Shown here in pieces: positions 26,841-35,287 of a stretch of DNA of 64,000 bases. A program made the position numbers and the translations under genes. The stretch is from contig NZ_FQUQ01000003.1 in the NCBI RefSeq assembly GCF_900129215.1, positions 266,101 to 330,100 on the forward strand. Direction: 5' to 3'. This stretch comes from Pedobacter caeni. Its GTDB lineage: Bacteria; Bacteroidota; Bacteroidia; Sphingobacteriales; Sphingobacteriaceae. Every line of letters starts with the position of its first letter. Position 1 is the stretch's first letter. The notes under the pieces were generated by a model. It saw only the letters and a list, made by a program, of their open reading frames with translations, searched no databases and was not told the origin of the DNA.

Positions 26841-27530
26841 ATGTCTAAGGAAATTAAAATATTAATAGTTGAAGACGATGAGAACTTAAGGTTTCTAGTA
26901 GTACATCGCTTAAAAGCAGAAGGATACGAGATTATTGAAGCCGGGGACGGAGATGCTGCGGAAAAAATGATCCTCAGCGAAAAACCGGATATCGTTTTGC
27001 TGGATTGGATGTTACCTGGTAAACAAGGTTCAGAGGTTTGTGAGGAAGTGAGAAAACAGGGATTTGAAAACCTGATCATCATGATGACTGCAAAAGCTCA
27101 GGATATAGACAAGATTGATGCCTATAATTTTGGTGTTTCTGATTATGTGACCAAGCCTTTTAATATGGATGTACTCGTTGCCATGCTGGATAACAAGGTG
27201 AAATTCCTGTTAAACAACGACCGTTCTGAGATCCACAGGTTTGGAAATATGGAACATCATCCCAATATCCACACTTTATTCAGGAACGAAAAGAAAATAG
27301 AGCTGACCATTCTGGAGAACAGGATTTTACTTTATTTCCTGAGAAACCCGAACAAGGTGATCAACAGAGACGCCTTAATGCTGGAAGTATGGGGATATAA
27401 CTCCGATGTAAATACAAGGACGCTGGATATGCACATTGTGCGTTTACGTAAAAAAATAGAGCTAAACCCGGATAATCCTCAGCTGTTGCAAACGGTAAGA
27501 GGGGTTGGATATCGTTTTAATCCGGCTTAA
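26841..27530 (+). CDS. OmpR/PhoB-family response regulator
   Basis: A 229-residue DNA-binding response regulator. The receiver domain (residues 4-118) has the acidic pair EDDE, phospho-acceptor Asp55 (LLDWMLPG), a Thr in MMTAKA and the Lys in KPF. The C-terminal winged helix (about 130-228) has EVWGYNSDVNTRTLDMHIVR and the terminal VRGVGYRF hallmark. It is co-transcribed with the kinase. Its stop overlaps the stop of the convergent UbiA-like gene by three to four bases. Confidence 0.96.
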   Translation: MSKEIKILIVEDDENLRFLVVHRLKAEGYEIIEAGDGDAAEKMILSEKPDIVLLDWMLPGKQGSEVCEEVRKQGFENLIIMMTAKAQDIDKIDAYNFGVSDYVTKPFNMDVLVAMLDNKVKFLLNNDRSEIHRFGNMEHHPNIHTLFRNEKKIELTILENRILLYFLRNPNKVINRDALMLEVWGYNSDVNTRTLDMHIVRLRKKIELNPDNPQLLQTVRGVGYRFNPA

Positions 27531-28408
27531 AGCCTGATACTGAATAAGATTACAACAAGGTATTGTAAGATCATAATGCCGTCTAAGAAGAAAAAATAGT
27601 AATATTCATTCTTTCTGATGCCCGACTTAAATATAAGCCATCCTGTGATCAGGATGGTCATCGTTAGGGCGATAACCTCCATATTGATGGTTTGACGGAA
27701 CAATAGCAACAATACCAGGTAACCCAAAAGGAGGAACTGGCAAAAAATATAAGCCTTTTTTTCTCCGAACATCACCGGGATCGTTTTTAGTTCATATAGT
27801 TTGTCCTGAAAGAGGTCCCGGATGTCAAAGGGAATGGTGAGTGCAGCGATGAATAAAAACCGTTTACCCACCAGCAGTAAAGTGGCGCCTGTAGAGATGT
27901 TGATCGGGTAGTTGTGTTCTACCTCCACTATAGGTAATAAAACACAACTGATGGCCCATACGATGGCAACCAGAAAGAGTTTGATGCCGGGAATATTCCT
28001 TAGTCCGATCTTTTGGTGGTTTAGGGTCAGAAAAGGGATATTATAACTAACGGCCATTGCGCCTGTAAAGATCATCAACAGCTTCCCTTCTATGCTCAGG
28101 TATAACAATCCCAGAGGAATCAGACAGAGTGCGGAAATCAGCGTAATCGAAATGATCAGACGGTGATGTGAAAAGATCCAGCGAACCCTGATATAGGGAG
28201 AGTTGGCAGGATCTTTTGGCTTAGACATCAGCATGCTGAAATTGTATAGCGCCAGCGTTCCGAAAAACACAATGGCAAGAATATACTTATCCGGAGGTAC
28301 CTGTAATAAATGGTAAGTGAGCAGGCCCTGGGCAACCGCACAGATGGCAATGAATAAATTGCTGAACAGTAGAAAATCAAGGGTAGAAAACAGTACTTTT
28401 TTTACCAT
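27527..28408 (-). CDS. UbiA-like membrane prenyltransferase homologue
   Basis: A 293-residue protein with eight or nine membrane helices that resembles the UbiA superfamily. The second Asp-rich motif is recognisable (PFDIRDLFQDK, followed by LKTIPVMFGEKKAY). The first motif, normally NDxxDxxxD, is not visible: the corresponding segment reads ALYNFSMLMSKPKDP. Prenyl transfer is therefore doubtful and the substrate unknown. It ends tail to tail with the response regulator. The metallophosphoesterase gene lies 17 bases upstream on the same strand. Confidence 0.75.
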   Translation of the reverse strand: MVKKVLFSTLDFLLFSNLFIAICAVAQGLLTYHLLQVPPDKYILAIVFFGTLALYNFSMLMSKPKDPANSPYIRVRWIFSHHRLIISITLISALCLIPLGLLYLSIEGKLLMIFTGAMAVSYNIPFLTLNHQKIGLRNIPGIKLFLVAIVWAISCVLLPIVEVEHNYPINISTGATLLLVGKRFLFIAALTIPFDIRDLFQDKLYELKTIPVMFGEKKAYIFCQFLLLGYLVLLLLFRQTINMEVIALTMTILITGWLIFKSGIRKNEYYYFFFLDGIMILQYLVVILFSIRL

Positions 28409-28425
28409 GTCCGGAGAAAGATTAG

Positions 28426-29706
28426 CTAAGCGCGTTTCAATTCAAATATCGTTATTTCCGGTAAAATTCCAACCCGTCCGGGGTATCCCAGAAAGCCATA
28501 TCCAACATTTACATACAGTTGTTGATTTTTCTCCTGGTATAAACCAGCCCATTCCTTATAAATATATTGCACCGGGCTCCATTGAAAATCTTCCGTTCTT
28601 ACCCCAAACTGCATTCCATGGGTATGCCCGCTAAACATGGCATCTATCTGGGGATATTTAGGCAATATTTCGGCCCTCCAGTGTGAAGGATCGTGAGACA
28701 GCAATAGTTTTACAGGAAGGTCATCCGTATCTTTAACTGCCAGGTCCATTCTTCCATATTTTGGAAAGCGTCCGGTTCCCCAGTTTTCTATTCCAAGGAT
28801 TCCAATCTCTTCCCCATTTATTTTGATGCGGCGATTTTCGTTCATCAACAGGTCCCAGCCCATTCGCTCATGGGTTTTGATTACATCCTGCAGGTTTTTA
28901 GTCTTGGCAGCAGAGGGGGTTTTACCGAAGAAATACTCTCCATAGTCATGGTTTCCAAGTACGGAATAGACCCCTAATGGTGCCTTTATCTTGCTGAAAA
29001 TGTCCTGATAGTCCCGCATTTCAGTCGCCTTGTCATTTACAATGTCGCCGGTAAAAAAGATGAGGTCAGGTTTTTCGGCAAGCAGCATTTCTACCCCGCC
29101 AAGCACTGCTCTGGGGTTATAGAAACTTCCGGAATGGATGTCTGAGATCTGTCCCAGTTTCATTCCTTCAAATGATGCAGGCAGATTAGGGAGTACCAGT
29201 GTTTTGCGTTTTACCTTATAATCATAGGCTCCTCTTGCAATACCCCATGTTAAGGAAGTAAGGGGGATGGCTGCCGTAATCAATCCTGCTTTGACCAGGA
29301 AAGAAGAACGGCTGATGGGCTCACCCCGCAGGGGCTGGGTGATGGTTTCTGGTAAAGTGGGGTCTGCTAATTGCGTTGTTGAAGTTTTTTTTGCGGAACG
29401 GGAAAGGTGAATGATGAACCTTCTCAAATCATCGACAACTAAAAAAGGAAGCATCACCAGTTTACAGGCAACCGTTAAAAAGTACGCCACCAGAATGACG
29501 GATTTCATGCTTAGAAACAGGTTCGCATAAAAAGAGGTAAAGACACCAATCACCAGTAAGGTGGTATAGCCCCACCAGATTATGGTAAACAGCTTTTTTG
29601 TTCCGGGCTTCCATTTTTTGAAAACACTAAGGACGGCACGGTAGCAATAATAGTCGAATGCTAGCAGCAGAACAGATAAAAATATAAAGACGGGTAATCG
29701 GCCCAT
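28426..29706 (-). CDS. Membrane-anchored metallophosphoesterase (YkuE/YaeI-like)
   Basis: A 426-residue protein with three or four N-terminal membrane helices (residues 1-100), a further hydrophobic segment near 140-160, and a calcineurin-like phosphoesterase domain. All metal-binding motifs are present: SDIHSG, GDIVND, GNHDYGEY, LLSHDP and GHTHGMQFG. It should be active as a dinuclear metal phosphohydrolase, for which lipid-linked phosphates are typical substrates of relatives. It precedes the UbiA-like gene by 17 bases. Confidence 0.92.
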   Translation of the reverse strand: MGRLPVFIFLSVLLLAFDYYCYRAVLSVFKKWKPGTKKLFTIIWWGYTTLLVIGVFTSFYANLFLSMKSVILVAYFLTVACKLVMLPFLVVDDLRRFIIHLSRSAKKTSTTQLADPTLPETITQPLRGEPISRSSFLVKAGLITAAIPLTSLTWGIARGAYDYKVKRKTLVLPNLPASFEGMKLGQISDIHSGSFYNPRAVLGGVEMLLAEKPDLIFFTGDIVNDKATEMRDYQDIFSKIKAPLGVYSVLGNHDYGEYFFGKTPSAAKTKNLQDVIKTHERMGWDLLMNENRRIKINGEEIGILGIENWGTGRFPKYGRMDLAVKDTDDLPVKLLLSHDPSHWRAEILPKYPQIDAMFSGHTHGMQFGVRTEDFQWSPVQYIYKEWAGLYQEKNQQLYVNVGYGFLGYPGRVGILPEITIFELKRA

Positions 29707-29752
29707 TCGCAGGTTTTATTTGTAGGTTATTATTAAAGTACTTTTATATGAT

Positions 29753-31249
29753 CTATCTGAAATCAAGGTCATCTTCTTCTTCATCTGGTCCGGTGCTGAA
29801 CAGGCTGTCGAACATATCCGAGAAGCCGAAGCCACTTTCCAGGTATTTCTTGTTTAACTGTGAATATTCTGCCAGTCCATGCAATACAAATTCCATCATT
29901 AATAAAGTCTGATTCTCACTCAGTTTAGGGTGAAACTGTTTTACAAGGGCATTCAAACCTTCTACCTGCATCAATTCTTTTTTGTAATTGGCAAGGGTAA
30001 GGCGGTCGGAAAGGTCCAGTGTATTTCCTTCTGTAAACCATTCCGTGATGCTGAGGTATGGGTTTGCAGATTTGCTTTTCTTCGCCTTTTCAGGATCCGG
30101 GAAATAGCGGTTAAATAAAGACTTGATCGCTTTTCCGATCAAGGTATGTGCTACTTTTGCCGGGCCTTCCAGCTCTCCTTCGTAAACCAGTTCGATTTTA
30201 CCGGTAATTGCAGGTACAATGCCCACCAGGTCTGACAACCTGACAAAGGTTTTTTTCTCCCTATTCACCAGCATTCTCCGTTCTGCGGAGCTGATCAGGT
30301 TTTCATAGGCTGAGATCGTCAGCCTTGCTGATACTCCGGATTTCTGATCTATAAATTCACTCTGGCGGGCTTCGAATGCCACTTGTTCTACCAGGTCTTT
30401 AACCAATCCATCAGATTCGATACAGGCATTTTGCTCTTCACTGATTTTCGCTTCCTGGAAAGTGATTTTTCTGGAAATTGCAATTGTTTTAGGGTAGTGT
30501 GTCAGGATCTGGCTTTCTATTCTGTCCTTTAAAGGAGTAACAATAGAACCCCTGTTGGTATAATCTTCAGGATTTGCGGTAAATACAAATTGCACATCCA
30601 ATGGCAGGCGGAGTTTAAATCCTCTGATCTGAATGTCCTTTTCCTGTAGCATATTGAATAAGGCGACCTGGATACGGGCCTGCAGATCGGGAAGTTCATT
30701 GATTACGAAGATGCTGCGGTGTGCCCTTGGAATCAGTCCGAAGTGAATTACCCTTTCATCATTATACGTTAATTTCAGGGTGGCTGCTTTGATCGGATCT
30801 ACATCACCAATTAAATCGGCAACCGTTACGTCAGGCGTGGCCAGTTTTTCTGTGTAGCGTTCGCTGCGGTGCTGCCAGCTGATTGGCGTCTCATCACCAT
30901 GAATTAAAATCTCGTGTTTTGCATACCAGGAGATGGGGTTCAATGGATCATCAAAGATCTCACTTCCGGCAACATAGGGAATGTATTCATCCAATAAGTT
31001 TACCATCAGGCGTGCAATCCGGGTTTTTGCCTGACCTCTTAACCCAAGGAGCAGAATATTGTGTCTGGAAAGGATGGCAGTTTGCAGCTCCGGGATCACC
31101 GTTTCATCATATCCTAGAATCCCTTCGAAACCAGCCTCATTACTTTGAAGTTGGGTGATCAGGTTTTTGCGGAGTTCGTCCTTTACGGCCAGTGATTTAT
31201 AGTTGGACGCTTTTAGCTGTCCGAGTGTTTTTATAGTGATGTGATCCAT
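29753..31249 (-). CDS. MoxR/magnesium-chelatase-type AAA+ ATPase
   Basis: A 498-residue cytoplasmic AAA+ protein. The Walker A is GLRGQAKT, with Ala before the Lys, and the Walker B region reads FVINELPDL, where Asn replaces Asp as in related chelatase-I-like proteins. FTANPEDYTNRGSIVTPLKDR is a clear sensor-1 and arginine-finger region. The C-terminal region ends in a very acidic tail (GPDEEEDDLDF). The VWA protein immediately upstream is the usual partner of this type of ATPase, suggesting a MoxR-VWA chaperone or metal-insertion pair. Confidence 0.92.
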   Translation of the reverse strand: MDHITIKTLGQLKASNYKSLAVKDELRKNLITQLQSNEAGFEGILGYDETVIPELQTAILSRHNILLLGLRGQAKTRIARLMVNLLDEYIPYVAGSEIFDDPLNPISWYAKHEILIHGDETPISWQHRSERYTEKLATPDVTVADLIGDVDPIKAATLKLTYNDERVIHFGLIPRAHRSIFVINELPDLQARIQVALFNMLQEKDIQIRGFKLRLPLDVQFVFTANPEDYTNRGSIVTPLKDRIESQILTHYPKTIAISRKITFQEAKISEEQNACIESDGLVKDLVEQVAFEARQSEFIDQKSGVSARLTISAYENLISSAERRMLVNREKKTFVRLSDLVGIVPAITGKIELVYEGELEGPAKVAHTLIGKAIKSLFNRYFPDPEKAKKSKSANPYLSITEWFTEGNTLDLSDRLTLANYKKELMQVEGLNALVKQFHPKLSENQTLLMMEFVLHGLAEYSQLNKKYLESGFGFSDMFDSLFSTGPDEEEDDLDFR

Positions 31250-31273
31250 GTTGTATCGTCGTGTTGAGCTGTT

Positions 31274-32371
31274 CTATCGAACCGTTTTTCTTCTGTTCTT
31301 AATGTAATCTTCAAAAATATATTCTCCCAGGCCGGTTAAGGAGCTATAGAAAGCCCTTCCGCCATTAATCTGGGTAAACTCCCGTACAAATTGCTGCAGA
31401 TAAGGATCCTGTGCGATCATAAATGTGGTGATCGGAATGTTCAGGCGCTTACATTGTGCCGCCATGTTGAGTGTTTTGTTGATCACTTTTCTGTCGAGCC
31501 CCATGCTGTTTTTATAATAGCGGCCGTTTTCTTTCAGGCAGGTAGGCTTGCCATCAGTAATCATAAAAATCTGTTTGTTGTGTGTTTTCCGGCGGCGCAG
31601 GAGGTCTGCTGCCAGCTCCAGTCCGGCAAAAGTATTGGTATGGTAAGGGCCAACCTGCAGATAAGGAAGGTCTTTAACGGTAATCGGCCAGGCATCGTTT
31701 CCAAACACCACAATATCCAGTGTATCTTTCGGGTAGCGTGTTTTGATCAGCTCCGCGAGGGCCATCGCTACCTTTTTAGCCGGAGTGATCCGGTCTTCCC
31801 CGTAAAGGATCATAGAATGGGAGATGTCGATCATGAGCACAGTAGAGGTCAGGGTTTTATAATCTTTTTCTTCTACTTCAAGATCTCTTTCTGTAAGGGT
31901 GAAATTTCCTATCCCATGATTGATTTGTGCATTATGAATGGAGGCGGTCATGTCGATCTGGTCGAGGCTATCCCCGAACGTATATTCTCTCCTGTCGGCA
32001 TTCTTTTCTTCTCCGATACCGGAAATATTACTGTTATGGTTTCCCTTTCCTGCTTTCTTTAGCTTACCGAAGATCTCTTCCAGTGCAGATTTCCGGATGG
32101 TCTGTTCTGTCTTGGCGGTGATGCTCATATCGCCATTGGCAGGATTTTCTTTCAGGTAGCCTTTATCTTTAAGGTCCTCGATAAAATCCCCCATCCCATA
32201 ATCGTTATTGGTGAACTTGTATTGCTTGTCTAATTCGTTCATCCATGACAAGGTTTCTCCCGCGTCACCGGCAGTATAATTGAGCAGTTGAGTGAAGAGC
32301 TTAAGCAATTCCTCAAAACCGCCTTTTGGCAAGTCATCTGGTTGAAAATTAGAAAAATGGAAACCTCTCAT
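31274..32371 (-). CDS. VWA-domain protein, partner of the AAA ATPase
   Basis: A 365-residue soluble protein whose C-terminal von Willebrand factor A domain (about residues 170-345) has a complete metal-ion-dependent adhesion site: DISHS, the Thr in TNTFAGLE, and the Asp in ITDGKPT. The N-terminal 160 residues are helical and charged. It lies 24 bases upstream of the AAA ATPase on the same strand. MoxR-VWA pairs act together on client proteins in better known systems; no client is identified here. Confidence 0.9.
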   Translation of the reverse strand: MRGFHFSNFQPDDLPKGGFEELLKLFTQLLNYTAGDAGETLSWMNELDKQYKFTNNDYGMGDFIEDLKDKGYLKENPANGDMSITAKTEQTIRKSALEEIFGKLKKAGKGNHNSNISGIGEEKNADRREYTFGDSLDQIDMTASIHNAQINHGIGNFTLTERDLEVEEKDYKTLTSTVLMIDISHSMILYGEDRITPAKKVAMALAELIKTRYPKDTLDIVVFGNDAWPITVKDLPYLQVGPYHTNTFAGLELAADLLRRRKTHNKQIFMITDGKPTCLKENGRYYKNSMGLDRKVINKTLNMAAQCKRLNIPITTFMIAQDPYLQQFVREFTQINGGRAFYSSLTGLGEYIFEDYIKNRRKTVR

Positions 32372-32515
32372 GTGTTTAGTATAAACGGAATATCGAAGGT
32401 AAAAGTTTGAGGTATTAGTAATGTTATCCAGTTGTAAAAATACCTTGCTATATTTAGCTCTGCGAGAAGTACATTTTATCTGTATTTTTTGACATTTGAA
32501 ATCAGACCAGTCAAT

Positions 32516-32941
32516 ATGAAGAAATTAATTTTAATCCTGTTTATAGGATTGGGCCTTAGCGTAAAGGCACAAAAGGGAGCAGATCAGCAATCGATTCTGT
32601 CCTTATTAGAGAAACAACGTTCTGCATGGAATGAAGGAAACCTGGAAAATTTTATGGAAGGGTACTGGAAAAATGACAGCCTGTTGTTTGTCGGCAAAAG
32701 CGGACCTACCTATGGATGGCAGCAAACAATGGACAATTACAAGAAAGGGTACCCCGACAAAAGTGCAATGGGTACCCTGACTTTTAATATCAAGAAAGTA
32801 GAGCTCTTATCAAAAGACACCGCATTTGTATTGGGTGGCTGGCATCTGAAAAGAGAAAAGGATGAGCCGCAGGGATACTTTACCTTAATCCTGAGAAAAA
32901 TCAAAGGAGTATGGCAGGTCGTATCTGATCACAGCAGCTAA
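32516..32941 (+). CDS. Secreted SnoaL/DUF4440-like protein
   Basis: A 141-residue protein with signal peptide MKKLILILFIGLGLSVKAQ and a small cone-shaped alpha+beta barrel of the NTF2 superfamily: the helix SLLEKQRSAWNEGNLENFMEGYW, then the strands typical of DUF4440. The ATG at 32516 is chosen because it begins the signal peptide. The family has diverse or unknown ligands. TATATTTA at 32449-32456 resembles a -7 box. It converges on the JmjC-like gene, with one base between them. Confidence 0.82.
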   Translation: MKKLILILFIGLGLSVKAQKGADQQSILSLLEKQRSAWNEGNLENFMEGYWKNDSLLFVGKSGPTYGWQQTMDNYKKGYPDKSAMGTLTFNIKKVELLSKDTAFVLGGWHLKREKDEPQGYFTLILRKIKGVWQVVSDHSS

Positions 32942-32942
32942 A

Positions 32943-33824
32943 TTATTTAGGGGAGCCGTTTGCCAGGGCTCTCTCTGCTCTTTTTATTGCTAAACGCTCT
33001 CTGTACTTTGCGTAAGGAGCTTTAAATGCCATTTTTAACACGCTGTCCAGACCACCTTTTATCGCCAGGTTAAATACACTTTGTGCTTTCCTGGTGATAG
33101 AAGCATCCCATGCCCTTAAGCTTAGGGAGAAAGAACCATCCAGGTATTTCATCCAGTGCCACATCCCTGTAGGCATGAACAAAGTATCTCCATGTTCTAA
33201 GAATACTTCATATCCTTCCACGCCTTTTAAAGCAGGGAACTTTTCGAAATCAGGATTTGCTACATCATAATCCTCTAAAGCATAAGTGGCATTAGGGATA
33301 CAATAGAGCCTTTTCTTCCATTTATTGTCGAACAGGATGATGTGCTTTCTTCCTCCAAAATGCGTATGGAAAAGGTGAGGCAAATCTATATCGTAGTGTA
33401 AAAAGGTAACAGAGTTTGATCCCCCGAAGAACATGGCTGGCATGCTTTCAATAAAGCCGCCCATCAGGTCTTTAGGTAAAGTGATGTCCTTAATCAAATC
33501 AGGAACGTGCTTGAACAGGTTGAAGAAAAAGATACGAAGTTCTGTAGGCTCTCTTTTGATCAGGTCCAGGTAATCACCAAAACGCATGGTGGCAACAGAG
33601 GAATTAATCGGCTTTGATGGGTCAGCTTTTGAGTTGTCCATCAGGCTTACATTGATGTCGCCACCAATTTCTTTTAAATATTCAGTTGTCCATTTTTCTC
33701 TGGCAGGCCACGACTTAGTCAGCCCCTTAATAATTAAAGGACGTCTGGGATCTAAATAATTCTTTTTGAAATCTTCAGGACTAATGTTCTCAACGGTATC
33801 TACCGGCTTCAGTATAAAGCTCAT
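32943..33824 (-). CDS. FIH-like JmjC/cupin_8 oxygenase (copy 1)
   Basis: A 293-residue cytoplasmic protein of the cupin-like JmjC group. It has the iron-binding HYD of FLHYDIDLPHLF, the downstream GRKHIILF in which Lys is placed to hold 2-oxoglutarate as in FIH, and the distal iron His in PTGMWHWMKYL. All core residues are there, so a 2-oxoglutarate-dependent hydroxylase of protein or small-molecule substrates is likely. The start at 33824 avoids a TTG three codons earlier. A close paralogue lies just upstream on the same strand. Confidence 0.88.
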   Translation of the reverse strand: MSFILKPVDTVENISPEDFKKNYLDPRRPLIIKGLTKSWPAREKWTTEYLKEIGGDINVSLMDNSKADPSKPINSSVATMRFGDYLDLIKREPTELRIFFFNLFKHVPDLIKDITLPKDLMGGFIESMPAMFFGGSNSVTFLHYDIDLPHLFHTHFGGRKHIILFDNKWKKRLYCIPNATYALEDYDVANPDFEKFPALKGVEGYEVFLEHGDTLFMPTGMWHWMKYLDGSFSLSLRAWDASITRKAQSVFNLAIKGGLDSVLKMAFKAPYAKYRERLAIKRAERALANGSPK

Positions 33825-33923
33825 AATTATCAAGGTTAAAGAACAAAAGTGTAAATTAAAATTTAAACTTGTTCATCTGACATTGATTATTTTTTACCAT
33901 TTCGGGAGCCTGATTACCCCAAT

Positions 33924-34805
33924 TTATCTGGGTTCCTGATTCGCAAGCGCCTTATTTGCCCTTTTTATTGCCAGTCTTTCCTTCCATGCCATGTACTTTT
34001 CCCTGAAGTTTGCCTTCATGAAATCATCGAATTTACGCTGAATAGTCAGGTTGTATAAGCTATGTGCCTTTACCAGCAGTGATTTATCCCATGCCCGTAA
34101 ACTGATCGAGAAAGAGCCGTCCAGGTATTTCATCCAATGCCAGTATCCGGTAGGCATGAATAGCGTATCACCATGTTCCAGAAAAGCTTCAATCCCTTTA
34201 ACGCCTTGCAATGCAGGGAATTTATTGAAATCCGGCTTCTCAACATCGTAGTCTTCCAATGCATAAGTGGCATAGGGAATCTGATATAAACGCTCTTTCC
34301 ATTTGTTTTCAAACAAGATCACATGTTTTCTTCCTCCAAAATGGGTATGGAAAATATGGGCAAGATCAATGTCGTAATGTAGAAAGGTTACTGAGCCCTT
34401 ACCACCGAAAAACATATTCGGATAGCTGTCCAGAAAACCTCCCATCAATTCCTTGGGTGCACGGTAATCCTCCAGTAATTTTGGAGCCTGTTTAATAGGG
34501 TCGAAAAGGAAAATCCGCAGGTCAGTAGGCGTGTTTTTTATGAGCTCAATGTAGTCGGCAAATTTCATCTCCGCAGCCGATGCATTGATGGGCTTCGAAG
34601 GGTCTGCCTTGGAACTGTCATACAAAGGAACAGTCCGGTCTCCAACCACAGTCTTCATATAGTCAAGGTTCCACTTCTCGTATGCAGGCCAGTTTTTTGA
34701 CATGTTTTTAATGATCAGCGGGCGGCGGGTATTCAGGTAGTTTTTCTCAAAATCTTCTTTGGAAATGTCGTTGACGACATCAATTGGAGTTAATTCAAAG
34801 TTCAT
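33924..34805 (-). CDS. FIH-like JmjC/cupin_8 oxygenase (copy 2)
   Basis: A 293-residue paralogue of the gene that follows it, nearly the same length and similar along its whole length (shared RRPLIIK, SKADPSKPIN, LMGGF, MFFGG, VTFLHYDIDL, LEHGDTLFMPTG and AIKRA.KALAN). The Fe(II) ligands HYD and WHW and the 2-oxoglutarate Lys are kept. The 99-base gap between the two holds no gene. It is a tandem duplication, and the differences lie mainly in residues 85-115 and the C-terminal helices, perhaps reflecting different substrates. Confidence 0.88.
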   Translation of the reverse strand: MNFELTPIDVVNDISKEDFEKNYLNTRRPLIIKNMSKNWPAYEKWNLDYMKTVVGDRTVPLYDSSKADPSKPINASAAEMKFADYIELIKNTPTDLRIFLFDPIKQAPKLLEDYRAPKELMGGFLDSYPNMFFGGKGSVTFLHYDIDLAHIFHTHFGGRKHVILFENKWKERLYQIPYATYALEDYDVEKPDFNKFPALQGVKGIEAFLEHGDTLFMPTGYWHWMKYLDGSFSISLRAWDKSLLVKAHSLYNLTIQRKFDDFMKANFREKYMAWKERLAIKRANKALANQEPR

Positions 34806-34976
34806 CTGTTTATATTTTATTGTTCAGATGGGCACGCACGATCGAAATCAATCCCCCTTTGATGGATCATGAAACATGCTCAGGTTACATGTTAATTTAT
34901 TGTTAAAAGCAAAATTAACAAAAATGTAAAATCGGTGATTGAGGTGGGGGAAAAATGGAAATTTTCTGACAAATGG

Positions 34977-35052
34977 AAAAAGTTGTTCCTGTTCTCAGGC
35001 TCAAATGTTTGAAGGGAAACATTTGCAGGCCTTCGAAAAGGAACAACTTTTT
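34977..35052. repeat. Nested perfect inverted repeats
   Basis: The outer arms AAAAAGTTGTTCCT (34977-34990) and AGGAACAACTTTTT (35039-35052) are perfectly complementary over 14 bases. Inside them, CAAATGTTT (35002-35010) pairs with AAACATTTG (35017-35025) over a six-base loop. A-run and T-run flanks mean it could end transcription on either strand, yet no gene here needs that, so it may be a small RNA or a miniature mobile element. Confidence 0.75.
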
Positions 35053-35101
35053 CTGTAGCATGATGCATATTGCAGGGTGTACAAGGCAGGAGTTACAGGG
35101 C

Positions 35102-35129
35102 ATGGTGTACAGGGTATGGTGTACGGGGT
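35102..35129 (+). repeat. 14-bp tandem repeat
   Basis: ATGGTGTACAGGGT (35102-35115) is followed directly by ATGGTGTACGGGGT (35116-35129), differing at one base. Looser copies of GTGTAC and GCAGGGT continue on both sides between about 35073 and 35200. Confidence 0.7.
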
Positions 35130-35218
35130 ATGGCGCGTATAGCAGGGTTGTTAGCAAGATGTATAGCAAAATGCACAGCATGATTCATATGAGCAGGGTA
35201 ATATACTGATCTGGCGCA

Positions 35219-35249
35219 TAAAAAAAGGGCACCTCGTTTGAGATGCCCT
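35219..35249 (-). terminator. Terminator of the fasciclin gene
   Basis: Read on the minus strand, GGGCATCTC pairs with GAGGTGCCC (one mismatch), followed by a seven-T run. It lies about 40 bases downstream of the fasciclin stop. Confidence 0.8.
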
Positions 35250-35287
35250 CCGGGATATTTCCCCGCCCCTATTGTGAATGACTGATG

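Larger units (their letters stand above)
34806..35287. other. 482-base intergenic region with hairpin and repeats
   Basis: No credible gene is present. The stretch holds a nested hairpin (34977-35052), G/T-rich degenerate repeats (about 35075-35200) and the fasciclin terminator (35219-35249). Short open frames across it on both strands consist of low-complexity repeat translation and lack family features. Confidence 0.7.

Noticed and set aside
31391..32062. 223-residue plus-strand frame across the VWA gene
   Set aside because: Antisense to a gene with a complete MIDAS; His/Cys/Phe-rich composition is that of a shadow frame.
35073..35200. Possible CRISPR-like array
   Set aside because: The units are 14 bp, directly abutting and degenerate, with no unique spacers and no cas genes nearby.
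34915..35209. Overlapping small open frames on both strands in the JmjC-fasciclin gap
   Set aside because: They translate the hairpin and the G/T-rich repeats into low-complexity Cys/Leu/Tyr or Met/Ser/Arg strings; no conserved protein features.
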